This document shows, piece after piece, positions 35,041 through 43,277 of a DNA stretch of 64,000 nt; position 1 is the first letter of the stretch; each line of letters begins with the position of its first letter. The DNA is from Polyangiaceae bacterium (GTDB lineage: Bacteria; Myxococcota_A; Polyangia; Polyangiales; Polyangiaceae): assembly GCA_023150915.1 (NCBI GenBank), contig JAKLKA010000035.1:45155-109154 (forward strand), written 5' to 3'. A program made the translations under genes and the position numbers. The notes below the pieces were generated by a model, which saw only the letters and a program-made list of their open reading frames with translations, ran no database searches and had not been told where the DNA came from.

Positions 35041-36342
35041 GTGGGCGGATCGCACCATCACCCCCATCACGGGGATCACGGTCACGACCACGACCACGAC
35101 CACGGGCACGATCACGACCACGATCACGACCACGATCACCCTCACGAGCGGGCTCCGCTCGCCGCCGGAGCCGGGCGTGGGAAGCTGCTGTTCTTGGACG
35201 CGTTCGCCGGGATCGCCGGCGACATGACCGTCGCCGCGCTGATCGATCTCGGGGTCCCGAGCGGCGTGGTGACCCATGCGATCGAGCACCTGGGGCTCGA
35301 GGGGGTGCGAATCACCGCCGTTCCACGCATGGCCGGCGCGATCGGCGCCACGGCCTTCGACGTCGAGCTCGAGCCGGGCGGGCGCGAGCGCTCGTTCGCC
35401 GAGATCGACCAGTTGATCGCGGGCGCCGGGCTCGGCCCCGCGACTTCCGGGCTGGCCCGGCGCATCTTCCTGCGGCTGGCCGAGGCCGAGGCCCGCGTCC
35501 ATCGGGTGCCGGTCGCCGACGTGCACTTTCACGAGGTCGGTGCGGTCGACGCCATCGTGGACATCGTCGGCGCCGCTGCGGCCTTCGAGCACCTGGGCGC
35601 CAGCGTGATCGCGAGCCCGCTGCCCATGGGTCGCGGCAGCGTGACCTGTCGCCACGGCGTCTTGCCGCTGCCCGCGCCGGCCACGGTCGAGTGCCTGCAG
35701 GGCGTTCCGACCTACGACGCGGGCATCGACGCCGAGCTCGTGACTCCGACCGGCGCTGCCATCGTCGCCACGGTTGCGGGGTGCTTCTCGCGCTGGCCCG
35801 AGATGCGTCCCGAGCGCGTCGGCTGGGGCAAGGGCACCCGCGAGCTGCCCGACCGCCCCAACGCGCTTCGGGTCGTGCTGGGCGCTGGCCCCGCCGAAGC
35901 TTCGGATTCGGGCGGCCACGTGCTGATCGAGTGCAACGTGGACGACATGACCGGAGAGCTGGCGGCCCACGCGCTCGGCGCCTTGCTGGCTGCCGGCGCT
36001 CGGGACGCGTGGGCGGTGCCCATCACCATGAAGAAGGGCAGGCCCGGGCTCACGCTCTCGGCGCTGGCCGACCGGGGGTCCGAGTCGCGCCTGGCCGAGG
36101 TGTTGCTCCGCGAAACCAGCACCATCGGGGTGCGCTGGTCCGACGCGCGACGGCTCGAACGCCCGCGCCGCATGGTCCAGGTCGACACGCCGTTCGGGCC
36201 GATCCCCGTGAAGGTGAGCGAGGGGCCCTTCGGGCCGCCGCAGATCAAGCCGGAGTTCGACGCCTGCGCGCGGGCCGCGCAGGCGGCCGGCGTGCCGGTC
36301 CGCGAAGTCCTGGCAGCGGCCCTGCGCGCGGCCGGCGGTTGA
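35041..36342 (+). CDS. larC: nickel-pincer cofactor biosynthesis protein LarC with His-rich N-terminus
   Basis: 433 residues, GTG start. An N-terminal segment (4-36) contains about 17 His alternating with Asp, encoded by CAC-GAC/GAT repeats, followed by the LarC core: LLFLDAFAGIAGDMTVAALI, VPVADVHFHEVGAVDAIVDI, VIASPLPMGRGSVTCRHGVL, and ELVTPTGAAIVA. The C-terminal part has ECNVDDMTGELAAHALGALL and VPITMKKGRPGLTLSALA. LarC inserts nickel into the pincer cofactor in a CTP-dependent cyclometallase reaction. The His-Asp tail probably stores or delivers nickel. LarC is often split by a programmed frameshift, but here it is one continuous frame. Confidence 0.93.
   Translation: MGGSHHHPHHGDHGHDHDHDHGHDHDHDHDHDHPHERAPLAAGAGRGKLLFLDAFAGIAGDMTVAALIDLGVPSGVVTHAIEHLGLEGVRITAVPRMAGAIGATAFDVELEPGGRERSFAEIDQLIAGAGLGPATSGLARRIFLRLAEAEARVHRVPVADVHFHEVGAVDAIVDIVGAAAAFEHLGASVIASPLPMGRGSVTCRHGVLPLPAPATVECLQGVPTYDAGIDAELVTPTGAAIVATVAGCFSRWPEMRPERVGWGKGTRELPDRPNALRVVLGAGPAEASDSGGHVLIECNVDDMTGELAAHALGALLAAGARDAWAVPITMKKGRPGLTLSALADRGSESRLAEVLLRETSTIGVRWSDARRLERPRRMVQVDTPFGPIPVKVSEGPFGPPQIKPEFDACARAAQAAGVPVREVLAAALRAAGG
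35056..35154 (+). repeat. CAC/GAC alternating codon repeat (His-Asp tail of LarC)
   Basis: Repeated (CAC GAC/GAT) dicodons encode alternating His and Asp. Like the GAC tracts of scpB, this is a simple-sequence region prone to length change, but mixed GAC/GAT and CAC/GGC codons make it less pure. Confidence 0.75.
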
Positions 36343-36384
36343 GTCGCGGTCTCTCGCCCGACGGGCGGTGGGGTCGAGCCCCGC

Positions 36385-37026
36385 TCAGTCGGGGCGTTCG
36401 ATGGGGAGCGAAGCGGCCTCCCACGCGAGCAGCCCGCCGTCCAAGAACGAGACGGGCATGCCTTGACCGGCGAGCTCTTGCGCCAGGTCTTTGGTCTTGT
36501 CGCCGCTGCGACAGTACAAGACGGGCGCACCCGGCAGCATGTGCAGCTCGGCCAGCCGGGTCCGGATCTCTTCCAGCGGCATGTTGACGGCGCCGGGGAG
36601 GTGAGCGCGGCGGAAGGCGGCGGCCTCGCGCGTGTCCACGGCGCTCACTTGGCGGCGCGCGAGCAGGACGCCGACTTCTTCTGGCTTGAGCGCGCCGGCA
36701 GCCCGCGGCAAGAGCGGGTCGAGCATCTCGAGCAGCTGGGCCTTCTTCAGTGCGCCGACCTGGCCGTTGACCGGGCGGCCCTGGTGAAAGACCACGAAGG
36801 TCGGCACGGACTGCACGCCCAGCTCGCGGGCCAGCATCGGGGACTTGTCGATGTCCACCGTGAGGACCTTGGCCTTGCCCTCGAGCTCGCGTGACAGCGC
36901 TTCGAGCTCGGGCGCCACGACCTTGCAGGGCCCGCACCACTCGGCGCCGAACTCGAGCAGCACCGGCAATTCACTGGCCAGGACTTCTTGCTCGAAGTCT
37001 CGCTCGGTCACCGCTTTCAGGGCCAT
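36385..37026 (-). CDS. thioredoxin-rhodanese fusion protein
   Basis: 213 residues. Residues 1-105 are a complete thioredoxin: VLLEFGAEWCGPCKVVAPEL (Cys31, Cys34), a VDIDKSPMLARELGVQSVPT strand-helix with the cis-Pro, FVVFHQGRPV. Residues about 112-213 are a rhodanese domain with active loop YCRSGDKT (Cys172) and FLDGGLLAWEAASLP at the end. A single-chain pairing would let the thioredoxin reduce the persulfide made on Cys172, linking sulfur transfer to disulfide exchange. No signal peptide, so cytoplasmic. The start at 37026 is preferred; an ATG at 37044 would place the inverted repeat inside the gene. Confidence 0.88.
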   Translation of the reverse strand: MALKAVTERDFEQEVLASELPVLLEFGAEWCGPCKVVAPELEALSRELEGKAKVLTVDIDKSPMLARELGVQSVPTFVVFHQGRPVNGQVGALKKAQLLEMLDPLLPRAAGALKPEEVGVLLARRQVSAVDTREAAAFRRAHLPGAVNMPLEEIRTRLAELHMLPGAPVLYCRSGDKTKDLAQELAGQGMPVSFLDGGLLAWEAASLPIERPD

Positions 37027-37029
37027 GGG

Positions 37030-37050
37030 CCGCGGAATATTCATCCGCGG
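37030..37050. promoter_or_regulatory. inverted repeat over the -10 of the thioredoxin-rhodanese gene
   Basis: CCGCGGA (37030-37036) and TCCGCGG (37044-37050) form a perfect 7-bp inverted repeat with a 7-nt AT-rich centre. On the minus strand a TATTCC box (37039-37034) lies inside it, 7 nt before the ATG at 37026. It may be an operator or an RNA hairpin. Confidence 0.4.
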
Positions 37051-37125
37051 GTCAGCCGGCGCAAGGCCCTTCAGCACGCCCAGCGCCCACTTCTCGCACG
37101 GCGACGAGCACCCGCACGCGCCCGA

Positions 37126-38025
37126 TCAGACGCGGCTCGGGCCCGCCCGCCGAGCCGAGAGTCGATCGTCGAGGGCGTCGGCGACCAGATACGCGCACCC
37201 CGCCGTGACCACGACGGCGATCGCTGGTCCGAGACCCACTGCCAGCCCGCCGCCGCGGGCCATGAGCGCGAGCTGCCTTCCCCAGCTTGGAGCGGCGTGG
37301 GGGAGCCCGAGCCCCACGAACGACAGCGCTGCCTCGAGAGTCACCACGGCCGACGCCGTGAACGCGGCGCTGACGGTCACCGGTCCCCAGACGTGGGGCA
37401 GCACGTGCCGGAAGGTCACCCCGATGGGCGAACCCCCCAGGGCGCGCGCGGCGAGCACGAAGTCGGTTCCGCTGACTCGCAGCACCTCTCCGCGCACCAG
37501 GCGCGCGACCTCGACGCCGCGCAGCACGCCCAGCACCAGCACCAGCGACAGCCAGCTCGGACCGAGGTGGCCGGCGCTGAGCGCCGCCAAGAGCACCAGG
37601 GCTGGCAGCGCGCCGCTGAGCTCGACCGCGCGGGCGAGCAGCGAATCGGCGAAGCTCAGGCGACCCGCCAGCGCGCCCAGCGGAACTCCGAGGCCGAGCG
37701 CGATGAGCAGCACTCCGACGGTCGTGACCACGATGCTTCGCGCGCCGTGGATGGTGGCTGCAAGAGCGCGAGCCGGGGTCGCTGGATTCGTTCCGAGGTT
37801 CGGGTCGGCAGACAGCGGTGCCCAGACCGCCGCGCTGAGCTCGGCCCGATCGACGCGGGCCCAGGCGGCAGGCGCGGTGACGGCCGGGAGCACCAGCCAG
37901 GTTCCGCGGTGGCGGGCGACCAGCGGTGCCTCGGAGGCCAGCACGTCGGCGAAGACCCCGATCAGGGCCACCAGCGCCAAGAGCAGCGCTGCGGCCCGCA
38001 ACACCCAGGGCGACCGTCGCGTCAC
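37126..38025 (-). CDS. ABC transporter permease, DppC/OppC type
   Basis: 299 residues, GTG start overlapping the stop of the upstream permease (GTGA). The inner-membrane component motif is present: DFVLAARALGGSPIGVTFRH, the EAA loop followed by VLPHVWGPVTV, and FVGLGLPHAAPSWGRQLALM, the classic DppC end. N-terminal helix AAALLLALVALIGVFADVLA, then a periplasmic segment with DRAELSAAVWAPLSADPNLG. It forms the membrane channel with the DppB-like protein next to it, probably for peptides or nickel-type ligands. No ATP-binding or solute-binding gene is adjacent. Confidence 0.85.
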   Translation of the reverse strand: MTRRSPWVLRAAALLLALVALIGVFADVLASEAPLVARHRGTWLVLPAVTAPAAWARVDRAELSAAVWAPLSADPNLGTNPATPARALAATIHGARSIVVTTVGVLLIALGLGVPLGALAGRLSFADSLLARAVELSGALPALVLLAALSAGHLGPSWLSLVLVLGVLRGVEVARLVRGEVLRVSGTDFVLAARALGGSPIGVTFRHVLPHVWGPVTVSAAFTASAVVTLEAALSFVGLGLPHAAPSWGRQLALMARGGGLAVGLGPAIAVVVTAGCAYLVADALDDRLSARRAGPSRV

Positions 38026-39530
38026 TCGAGGGCCCCCCGGTGCCGCGAGAAGCCCACGCGCACCCGCGGGTCGAGGGCGCTGAGCGCGGCGTCGCTCGCG
38101 ATTTGCAAGAGCGAGAGCGACGCTGCGACGACCAGCGACAGCGCCATCAGCCAGGCCATGTCGTGGGTGGCCACGGCGTCGAGCGTGACCCGGCCAACGC
38201 CGTTCAGACCGAGCGCCCGCTCGAGCACGAAGGCTGCCGTGAGCAGGGCCGGAAGCTTCACGCCGATCAGGGACAGCGCTGCGACACTGGAAGCTCGGAA
38301 GCTCCACCGCGCGAGCTGCCACCGGCCGGCGCCGAAGGCCCGCGCCGTCCGCGTGTACTCTTGGTCCAGTGCGACCCGCGTCGCGCTGCGCTGGTGGCGC
38401 GACACGATCGCGCCGGCGGTGAGCACCATCACGGTTGCGGCCAGCGCGCGAGCCCAGCCCGCCGGGCCTTCGGGGCCGAGCCACGCGCCCAAGAGCGCGA
38501 CCGGCAACGCGGCGATGATCACGGCCGCGCTGCCCGTGACCACGTCGGGTAGCCGGCGGGCCCACGCCGCGCCCACCAGCCCCGCCGCGATCCCCACGAG
38601 CCAGCCCCCGGCGAACCCACAGCCCAGGAGCCACAGCGTGACCGTGGATCGCTCGACCAGCACGGTCAGCACCGGTTCGCCGCGGGCCGTCGTGCCGAGT
38701 CGATTCACCGCGGCGTCCGTTGCCCACCGGCCGTACTCGGTGTCGCTCACCATGGAAATGACGCGCTCGGCCCCATCGTGCGTGACGAAGTCCGTACGAT
38801 GTACGAGCCACCACCGCTGCCAGCGCTGCACCCAGCCGCGTGCTTCGCTCACGCTGGCTTCCTTGGGAATGCGCCATGGCTGGTCGGCGATGCGCGCTGC
38901 CGCGGCCGCCAACCGACGGGCGCGCTGGACGTCGCCGGGGCCGTTCACCGGCCCCATGGCGGTCACGAGCTCGGAGAGCGCGAACGTGTCCAGCTGGCCC
39001 ACCGCGTCGCGCCGGCCGGCGGTCGACTTCTCACCCAGGCGTGCGACGGCGCGCTTGACCACCGCCGGGCGGAAGTCGATGGAGCGGTCGGCCCAGAAGC
39101 GCGTCCAGAACAGCACGGCCGCCTCCGGCGAGCTGCGCTCTTCCGGGGTGCCCACGTTCATCCGTTTGCCGACCGGAGCCAGCGCCAGCGCGACCCGCGA
39201 GCGCCCCCGTGGCTCGAGCGAGTCGAGCTCGGGCAAGACGTGCGGCAGCGCCGCGCCCCCCAGGCGTGCCAGCTCGCGTCGCGCGGCGGTGGCGCTCTCG
39301 TCGTCGCTGGCAATGCTGTGCATGGCGGCTCGCGCGCGCTCGCGAACGCTGGTCGGTCGTGTGTTCAGGAAGCGTGGCGTACGATGCGCTCCGAAGGCCT
39401 CGTGATCGTCGTCGTCCGGCGCGTGAAGCGGGCCGCTGCCGAGGGTGGCGGACAGGAACCAGAAGACTGCCAGCGAGATGACGAACAACGTCGGCACGAT
39501 CCACAGGATCCGCCGAAGCGCGTGCCGCAT
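38022..39530 (-). CDS. ABC transporter permease, DppB/OppB type, with large HEAT-like periplasmic insert
   Basis: 502 residues against about 310-340 for DppB. The first helix (RRILWIVPTLFVISLAVFWF) and the C-terminal permease core (TRTARAFGAGRWQLARWSFR as the EAA loop, LIGVKLPALLTAAFVLERAL, GLNGVGRVTLDAVATHDMAW) are typical. Between them, residues about 35-290, lies an additional domain rich in Arg/Ala helices such as RRELARLGGAALPHVLPELD and SRVALALAPVGKRMNVGTPE, which look like HEAT/armadillo repeats. It should face the periplasm and could replace or bind a solute-binding protein. Coupled to the DppC gene. Confidence 0.8.
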   Translation of the reverse strand: MRHALRRILWIVPTLFVISLAVFWFLSATLGSGPLHAPDDDDHEAFGAHRTPRFLNTRPTSVRERARAAMHSIASDDESATAARRELARLGGAALPHVLPELDSLEPRGRSRVALALAPVGKRMNVGTPEERSSPEAAVLFWTRFWADRSIDFRPAVVKRAVARLGEKSTAGRRDAVGQLDTFALSELVTAMGPVNGPGDVQRARRLAAAAARIADQPWRIPKEASVSEARGWVQRWQRWWLVHRTDFVTHDGAERVISMVSDTEYGRWATDAAVNRLGTTARGEPVLTVLVERSTVTLWLLGCGFAGGWLVGIAAGLVGAAWARRLPDVVTGSAAVIIAALPVALLGAWLGPEGPAGWARALAATVMVLTAGAIVSRHQRSATRVALDQEYTRTARAFGAGRWQLARWSFRASSVAALSLIGVKLPALLTAAFVLERALGLNGVGRVTLDAVATHDMAWLMALSLVVAASLSLLQIASDAALSALDPRVRVGFSRHRGALE

Positions 39531-39543
39531 GGCTCGGCTCGAC

Positions 39544-40743
39544 TCAGCGCAGCAGCAAGAAGCCGATCACCGACACCGCGAGCAGGGCGCCGACGACCAA
39601 GACCCCGACCGCCGAAGGGGGTAGGCCCGTTGTGGGGATCTGCACTGGCTCGTCGTCGAGGTTGAACACCGGCGGCGGGTTGGACAGTGGACGATGCGGG
39701 GCAGGTGCGGGCGCGGCGTCACCCTCTTCTGCTTCGAGATTCGCCAGCGTCATGCCGACCATGGTGTGGGCGACCTTCAGGCGACGAGACTCTCGCTGTG
39801 CTTCGTCCGACAGGGGGCCGACCGCGATGTCCTCGACCGACTTCACCGATGCCCGATCGTGCTCCGCAGAGGCGTCGGGCAATGCGTACTTGGTGTACTT
39901 CACCACGTCCGAGGCGGTGGCGACCGGCAGCGCCTCGCCCTCGAAGCGCGCCACGATGACCGTGATGTTGTCGTGCCCACCCGCCAGGTTCGCGCGCTCG
40001 GTCAGCACCTTGCAGGCCTCGAGCGGATCCGGCACCGTGGTCAGCACTTCGCGCATCTCTTCCGCGCGGATCATCCCCGAGAGCCCGTCGGAGCAGACCA
40101 TCAGGACGTCGTCCCGGCGCAGTTCGACGTGGGTCAGGTCCACCTGCACGGTGTCCGCGGTTCCGAGCGCCTGCAAGATGATGTTGTTGTGCTCGAAGGT
40201 CTCGGCCTCTTCCTCGGTCAGCTGGCCTGCCTCGATCAGCTGGTTTACCAAGGACTGGTCGCGGGTGACTTGAACCAGGGTGCCTTGCCGCAGGATGTAG
40301 GCGCGACTGTCGCCCACCTGGGCGACGAACAAGTGGCCGTCGAGCAGGGCGGCGATGGTCGACGTGGTGCCCATGCCTCGCCGGGTCCGGTCCGCGCGCG
40401 CCTCGTTGAAGATCCGCATGCCGGCGTCTTCGACCGCCTGGACCAGGCGTCGCGCCAGGTCGTCGCGATCGGTTGGTGCATCGCTCTGCGTGAGCTTCTC
40501 GTAGATGATGTCGACGGCCAGCTGGCTGGCCACCTCGCCGGCGGCGGCGCCGCCCATGCCGTCGCAGACCCCGAGCACCGTGCCGCGCTGCCCCACCACC
40601 TGGTGGCGGTCGGACTCGAGCAGGCTCCGGCTCTTGCGCGTCAGATCGGCGACGAGGAAGTTGTCCTCGTTGTGCTCGCGGATCTGTCCGACGTCGGTGC
40701 GACCGAACACATGGATGCGGATGGCCGATGAAGCTTCCGCCAT
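39544..40743 (-). CDS. PP2C-type Ser/Thr phosphatase with C-terminal anchor
   Basis: 399 residues. All PP2C motifs are present: TDVGQIREHNEDNF, GVCDGMGGAAAGEVAS, RRGMGTTSTIAALL, VAQVGDSRAYILRQ, CSDGLSGM and GGHDNITVIVARF. Metal-binding Asp residues lie in the DGMGG, SDGLS and GGHDN blocks. A linker of about 110 residues rich in Pro/Glu leads to one transmembrane helix (about 376-397), so the catalytic domain is cytoplasmic and membrane-tethered. It reverses phosphorylation by Hanks-type kinases such as those at 25654 and 47538. It begins 1 nt after the stop of the FHA gene and is probably co-translated with it. Confidence 0.92.
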   Translation of the reverse strand: MAEASSAIRIHVFGRTDVGQIREHNEDNFLVADLTRKSRSLLESDRHQVVGQRGTVLGVCDGMGGAAAGEVASQLAVDIIYEKLTQSDAPTDRDDLARRLVQAVEDAGMRIFNEARADRTRRGMGTTSTIAALLDGHLFVAQVGDSRAYILRQGTLVQVTRDQSLVNQLIEAGQLTEEEAETFEHNNIILQALGTADTVQVDLTHVELRRDDVLMVCSDGLSGMIRAEEMREVLTTVPDPLEACKVLTERANLAGGHDNITVIVARFEGEALPVATASDVVKYTKYALPDASAEHDRASVKSVEDIAVGPLSDEAQRESRRLKVAHTMVGMTLANLEAEEGDAAPAPAPHRPLSNPPPVFNLDDEPVQIPTTGLPPSAVGVLVVGALLAVSVIGFLLLR

Positions 40744-40744
40744 C

Positions 40745-42043
40745 TCAGGAATGACCGCCGGTGTGATCGAGTCGGAAGAGGTGCTGACCCACGCGCACGT
40801 GATCGCCGTTTTCGAGTGCGACTTCGTCGCGGATTGCCAGATAGGTGCCGTTCGAGGAGCCGAGGTCGGTGAGGGTGAACGAACCGTCGCGCCCGCGGGT
40901 GAGCGAAGCGTGCCGCCGGCTCATGAAAGGGTCTGCCGTGAACACCACGTCGCCGGCTTCGCGCCCCAAGACCAGCTCGTCCTTCGAGACGTGATAGACG
41001 TCCCGGGTGACGCCCTCGACGGTTCGCTGACACAAGCGCGCGTAGCGGGGCAGCATGGGCGACCCGAAGACCTGCGTCTCCCCGTCCATCGCAGGACCCA
41101 GGCCTTTGTCGGTGGCGTTCACCAGGTCGAACCTTAACACCTCAAGGCCTATCAACACCAAGTCCCCAGAACGCAGCTGGACCGGGGCGCGCAGGCGCAC
41201 GAAAACGCCGTTGACGCTGCCGAGGTCTCGAATGAAATAACGGCCGTCTCGGAAGGAGACCCGGGCGTGGCGCGGAGAGACGTAGGGGTCGTTCGGCAGC
41301 AGGATCGAACCCTCGCTCCGGCCGATGTCGGTGACCGCCTGAGCGAGCGGGTAGTCGCGCCCGGGGCTGCCGTCTTGCGCCACGACGATCAGGCGCGCCC
41401 GGGTGGGCGCGGCCGCTGGGGGGCGAGGGGGGGCCGGCGCGGCGGCGGGTGCGACGGGCGCCGCGGGCACCGGAGGCGCCGGCTGCCGGGCCGGCGGCGG
41501 CGGAGGTCGCGAGGGTGCGCGCTGGCTCAGGGGGGTCTCGGGGCTGGTGGCCGGGACCTCTCGGATCGGGGGGCCGTCGTGGAGGCGACCCCCGCAGTAT
41601 TGACAATAAGCCATGTGCGCGCCGTTGCTGCCGCGGCAGCGGGGGCACACGACCGGCGCCGCTTCTGCCGCGCCGCTCGACAGCCCCACCACTGGGGCAG
41701 GCTGCACTGCGGGCGCGGCGCGAGCGGCCGCTGCGGCGTCCACGCTCGGCTCGGCGGCGGCTGGAACGGCACCGATGCCGGCGCCGCACTCGGCGCAAAA
41801 CCGCGAGCCGGCGGGGTTGGCGACACCGCACCGCGAGCAGTGCGTGCCGCTTGCGCGCGGCACGCCGCGGGGCGCGAAATCGAATTCCGGGGCTGCGGGA
41901 CGCGCGCGGACGTCAGCGAGGGGCACGCCGCGCGGCGGGGTTGGCTCCACCACGCGGGCGGAAGCCGCTTGCAGGCGGTTTCCGCAGTCCTGGCAGAACC
42001 TGAGGCTCGGGGGGTTGTCCCGACCGCAGCGATCACACTTCAC
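40745..42043 (-). CDS. protein with three zinc ribbons and two FHA domains
   Basis: 432 residues from the GTG at 42043; a TTG at 42052 would add three. Three C-x2-C...C-x2-C ribbons lie at about 3-20 (CDRCGRDNPPSLRFCQDC), near 70-90 (CSRCGVANPAGSRFCAEC) and near 135-155 (CPRCRGSNGAHMAYCQYC), then a Pro/Ala-rich hinge. Two FHA domains follow, with GRSEGSILLPNDPYVSPRHA and GREAGDVVFTADPFMSRRHA, each with the Gly-Arg...Ser-x-x-His phospho-Thr site. It should bind two phosphothreonine peptides and act as scaffold for the PP2C protein and kinases. Confidence 0.85.
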   Translation of the reverse strand: MKCDRCGRDNPPSLRFCQDCGNRLQAASARVVEPTPPRGVPLADVRARPAAPEFDFAPRGVPRASGTHCSRCGVANPAGSRFCAECGAGIGAVPAAAEPSVDAAAAARAAPAVQPAPVVGLSSGAAEAAPVVCPRCRGSNGAHMAYCQYCGGRLHDGPPIREVPATSPETPLSQRAPSRPPPPPARQPAPPVPAAPVAPAAAPAPPRPPAAAPTRARLIVVAQDGSPGRDYPLAQAVTDIGRSEGSILLPNDPYVSPRHARVSFRDGRYFIRDLGSVNGVFVRLRAPVQLRSGDLVLIGLEVLRFDLVNATDKGLGPAMDGETQVFGSPMLPRYARLCQRTVEGVTRDVYHVSKDELVLGREAGDVVFTADPFMSRRHASLTRGRDGSFTLTDLGSSNGTYLAIRDEVALENGDHVRVGQHLFRLDHTGGHS

Positions 42044-42104
42044 GGGGGCCAACGGAACCCCGCTGGGGCAAAGACGTCAAGGGTTCTCAGCACGTCCCCC
42101 CACT

Positions 42105-42749
42105 TCACCAGCGCGGGAGGGGGTCCCGGATCTCGAGCACCAGCTCCAGGGCGACCACGTGGGCCAGCCCAAAACCCAGGTATCGGTCCGCCCGGCGCTG
42201 GTTGGCCCGGTCGGTCCAGCCGCGGAACAAGAAGGGCCGGTAGGCCGCCGCCAGCCCGACCACCGCCGTGCGGCTGAGCTGGAACTCGAACCCACCCCCC
42301 AGAAAGGTGGTGATCCCGCCCGTGTCCGAGGACCATTCGCTCCCGTAGAGCGCCACGCCCCCGCCGCCGGCGGCGTACGGGGTGAACCGCTGGCCTTGGT
42401 CGAAATAGAAGCGACTCTCGGCGCGGAGCTGCTGCAAAATCGCCAGCCGGAGCAGGTTGGCCGACTCGTGGCGCGAGGACTCGTAGGCGCCGCCCACGTA
42501 CCACGGCCCTCGGGAGCGGTAGCCCGCGCGGACGGCGAGCCCGCCCCCGGAGCCCAGGATGCACGGGTCGACGGCGCGGGCCGGACAGACGTCGCCGGCC
42601 GAAACCACCGTTTCGGCGGCGAACGCAACGCCGTATTGGAGATAGTCGAAGGTCGACGGGGGCGGCACGGACCTTTCCGCCTCGTCCGCGGCGCGAGCGG
42701 GCGAGGCCCACCCGAGCACGACCAGGCCCGCGACTGCGAAGCGCACCAC
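42105..42749 (-). CDS. secreted beta-barrel protein
   Basis: About 214 residues from one of two adjacent GTGs (42749 or 42746). Signal peptide FAVAGLVVLGWASPARA. The mature part alternates aromatic/Gly strands: LAVRAGYRSRGPWYVGGAYE, FTPYAAGGGGVALYGSEWS, FLGGGFEFQLSRTAVVGLAA, ending ALELVLEIRDPLPRW, with a terminal Trp as often seen in BAM clients. Two Cys (CPARAVDPC) could form a loop disulfide. Function unknown. A TATACC box (42762-42757) lies 7 nt before the GTG at 42749; a GAAGGA overlaps the same position and would instead suit the GTG at 42746. Confidence 0.65.
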   Translation of the reverse strand: MVRFAVAGLVVLGWASPARAADEAERSVPPPSTFDYLQYGVAFAAETVVSAGDVCPARAVDPCILGSGGGLAVRAGYRSRGPWYVGGAYESSRHESANLLRLAILQQLRAESRFYFDQGQRFTPYAAGGGGVALYGSEWSSDTGGITTFLGGGFEFQLSRTAVVGLAAAYRPFLFRGWTDRANQRRADRYLGFGLAHVVALELVLEIRDPLPRW

Positions 42750-42884
42750 GTCCTTCGGTATATCGCAGTTCTTGCCGTTCGCCTCCCCGCGGCTTTTGCT
42801 CGGGCGGGCAAGTCGACCGGCCTTGACTTGCTTTGCGCCCATCGTCTATTGCCGGGTCGTTGGCTTTCGGAGAACAAACCTGAA

Positions 42885-43274
42885 ATGGACATCTACCTCG
42901 ACAGGCGTGCCGTCCGCCAAATTCGGCTGTCTGCCCAAGAGGCCATCGAAGAAGGCGACACCGAGTCGCTGCGCGAAGACGTGCTCGAAGCCTTCAAGGA
43001 AGAGCAGGTCGAGGAAATCGAGCGCCGCCTCGACACCGGAGACTTCTACGAGTTTCTCACCGACGTCCTCGACGAGTGGAATGGCGACGACGTCGACGAG
43101 CTCTTCGAGCTTCTCGAGACCCAGCTCGGAGAGGTCGGAATCGACCTCAAGACCGAAGCGAAGGGCGAGGACGAAGAAGAGGACGAGGACTCCGAGTCGG
43201 CCGACGACTTCGACGACGACGAAGAAGACGACGACGACGACGAAGAGGAAGAGGAAGACGACGACGACGAGTAG
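42885..43274 (+). CDS. small acidic protein with Glu/Asp tail
   Basis: 129 residues. Ribosome site GGAGAA 10 nt upstream of the ATG. The first 90 residues are helical and charged: MDIYLDRRAVRQIRLSAQEA, EALREDVLEAF-like segments and FYEFLTDVLDEWNGDDVDEL. The last 40 residues are nearly all Glu and Asp with a few Ser. Overall strongly acidic. No family recognised. The tail resembles those of ScpB and the parvulin, so acidic mimicry or binding of basic partners is possible. Convergent with the TPR lipoprotein, with 3 bp between stops. Confidence 0.7.
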   Translation: MDIYLDRRAVRQIRLSAQEAIEEGDTESLREDVLEAFKEEQVEEIERRLDTGDFYEFLTDVLDEWNGDDVDELFELLETQLGEVGIDLKTEAKGEDEEEDEDSESADDFDDDEEDDDDDEEEEEDDDDE

Positions 43275-43277
43275 TCG

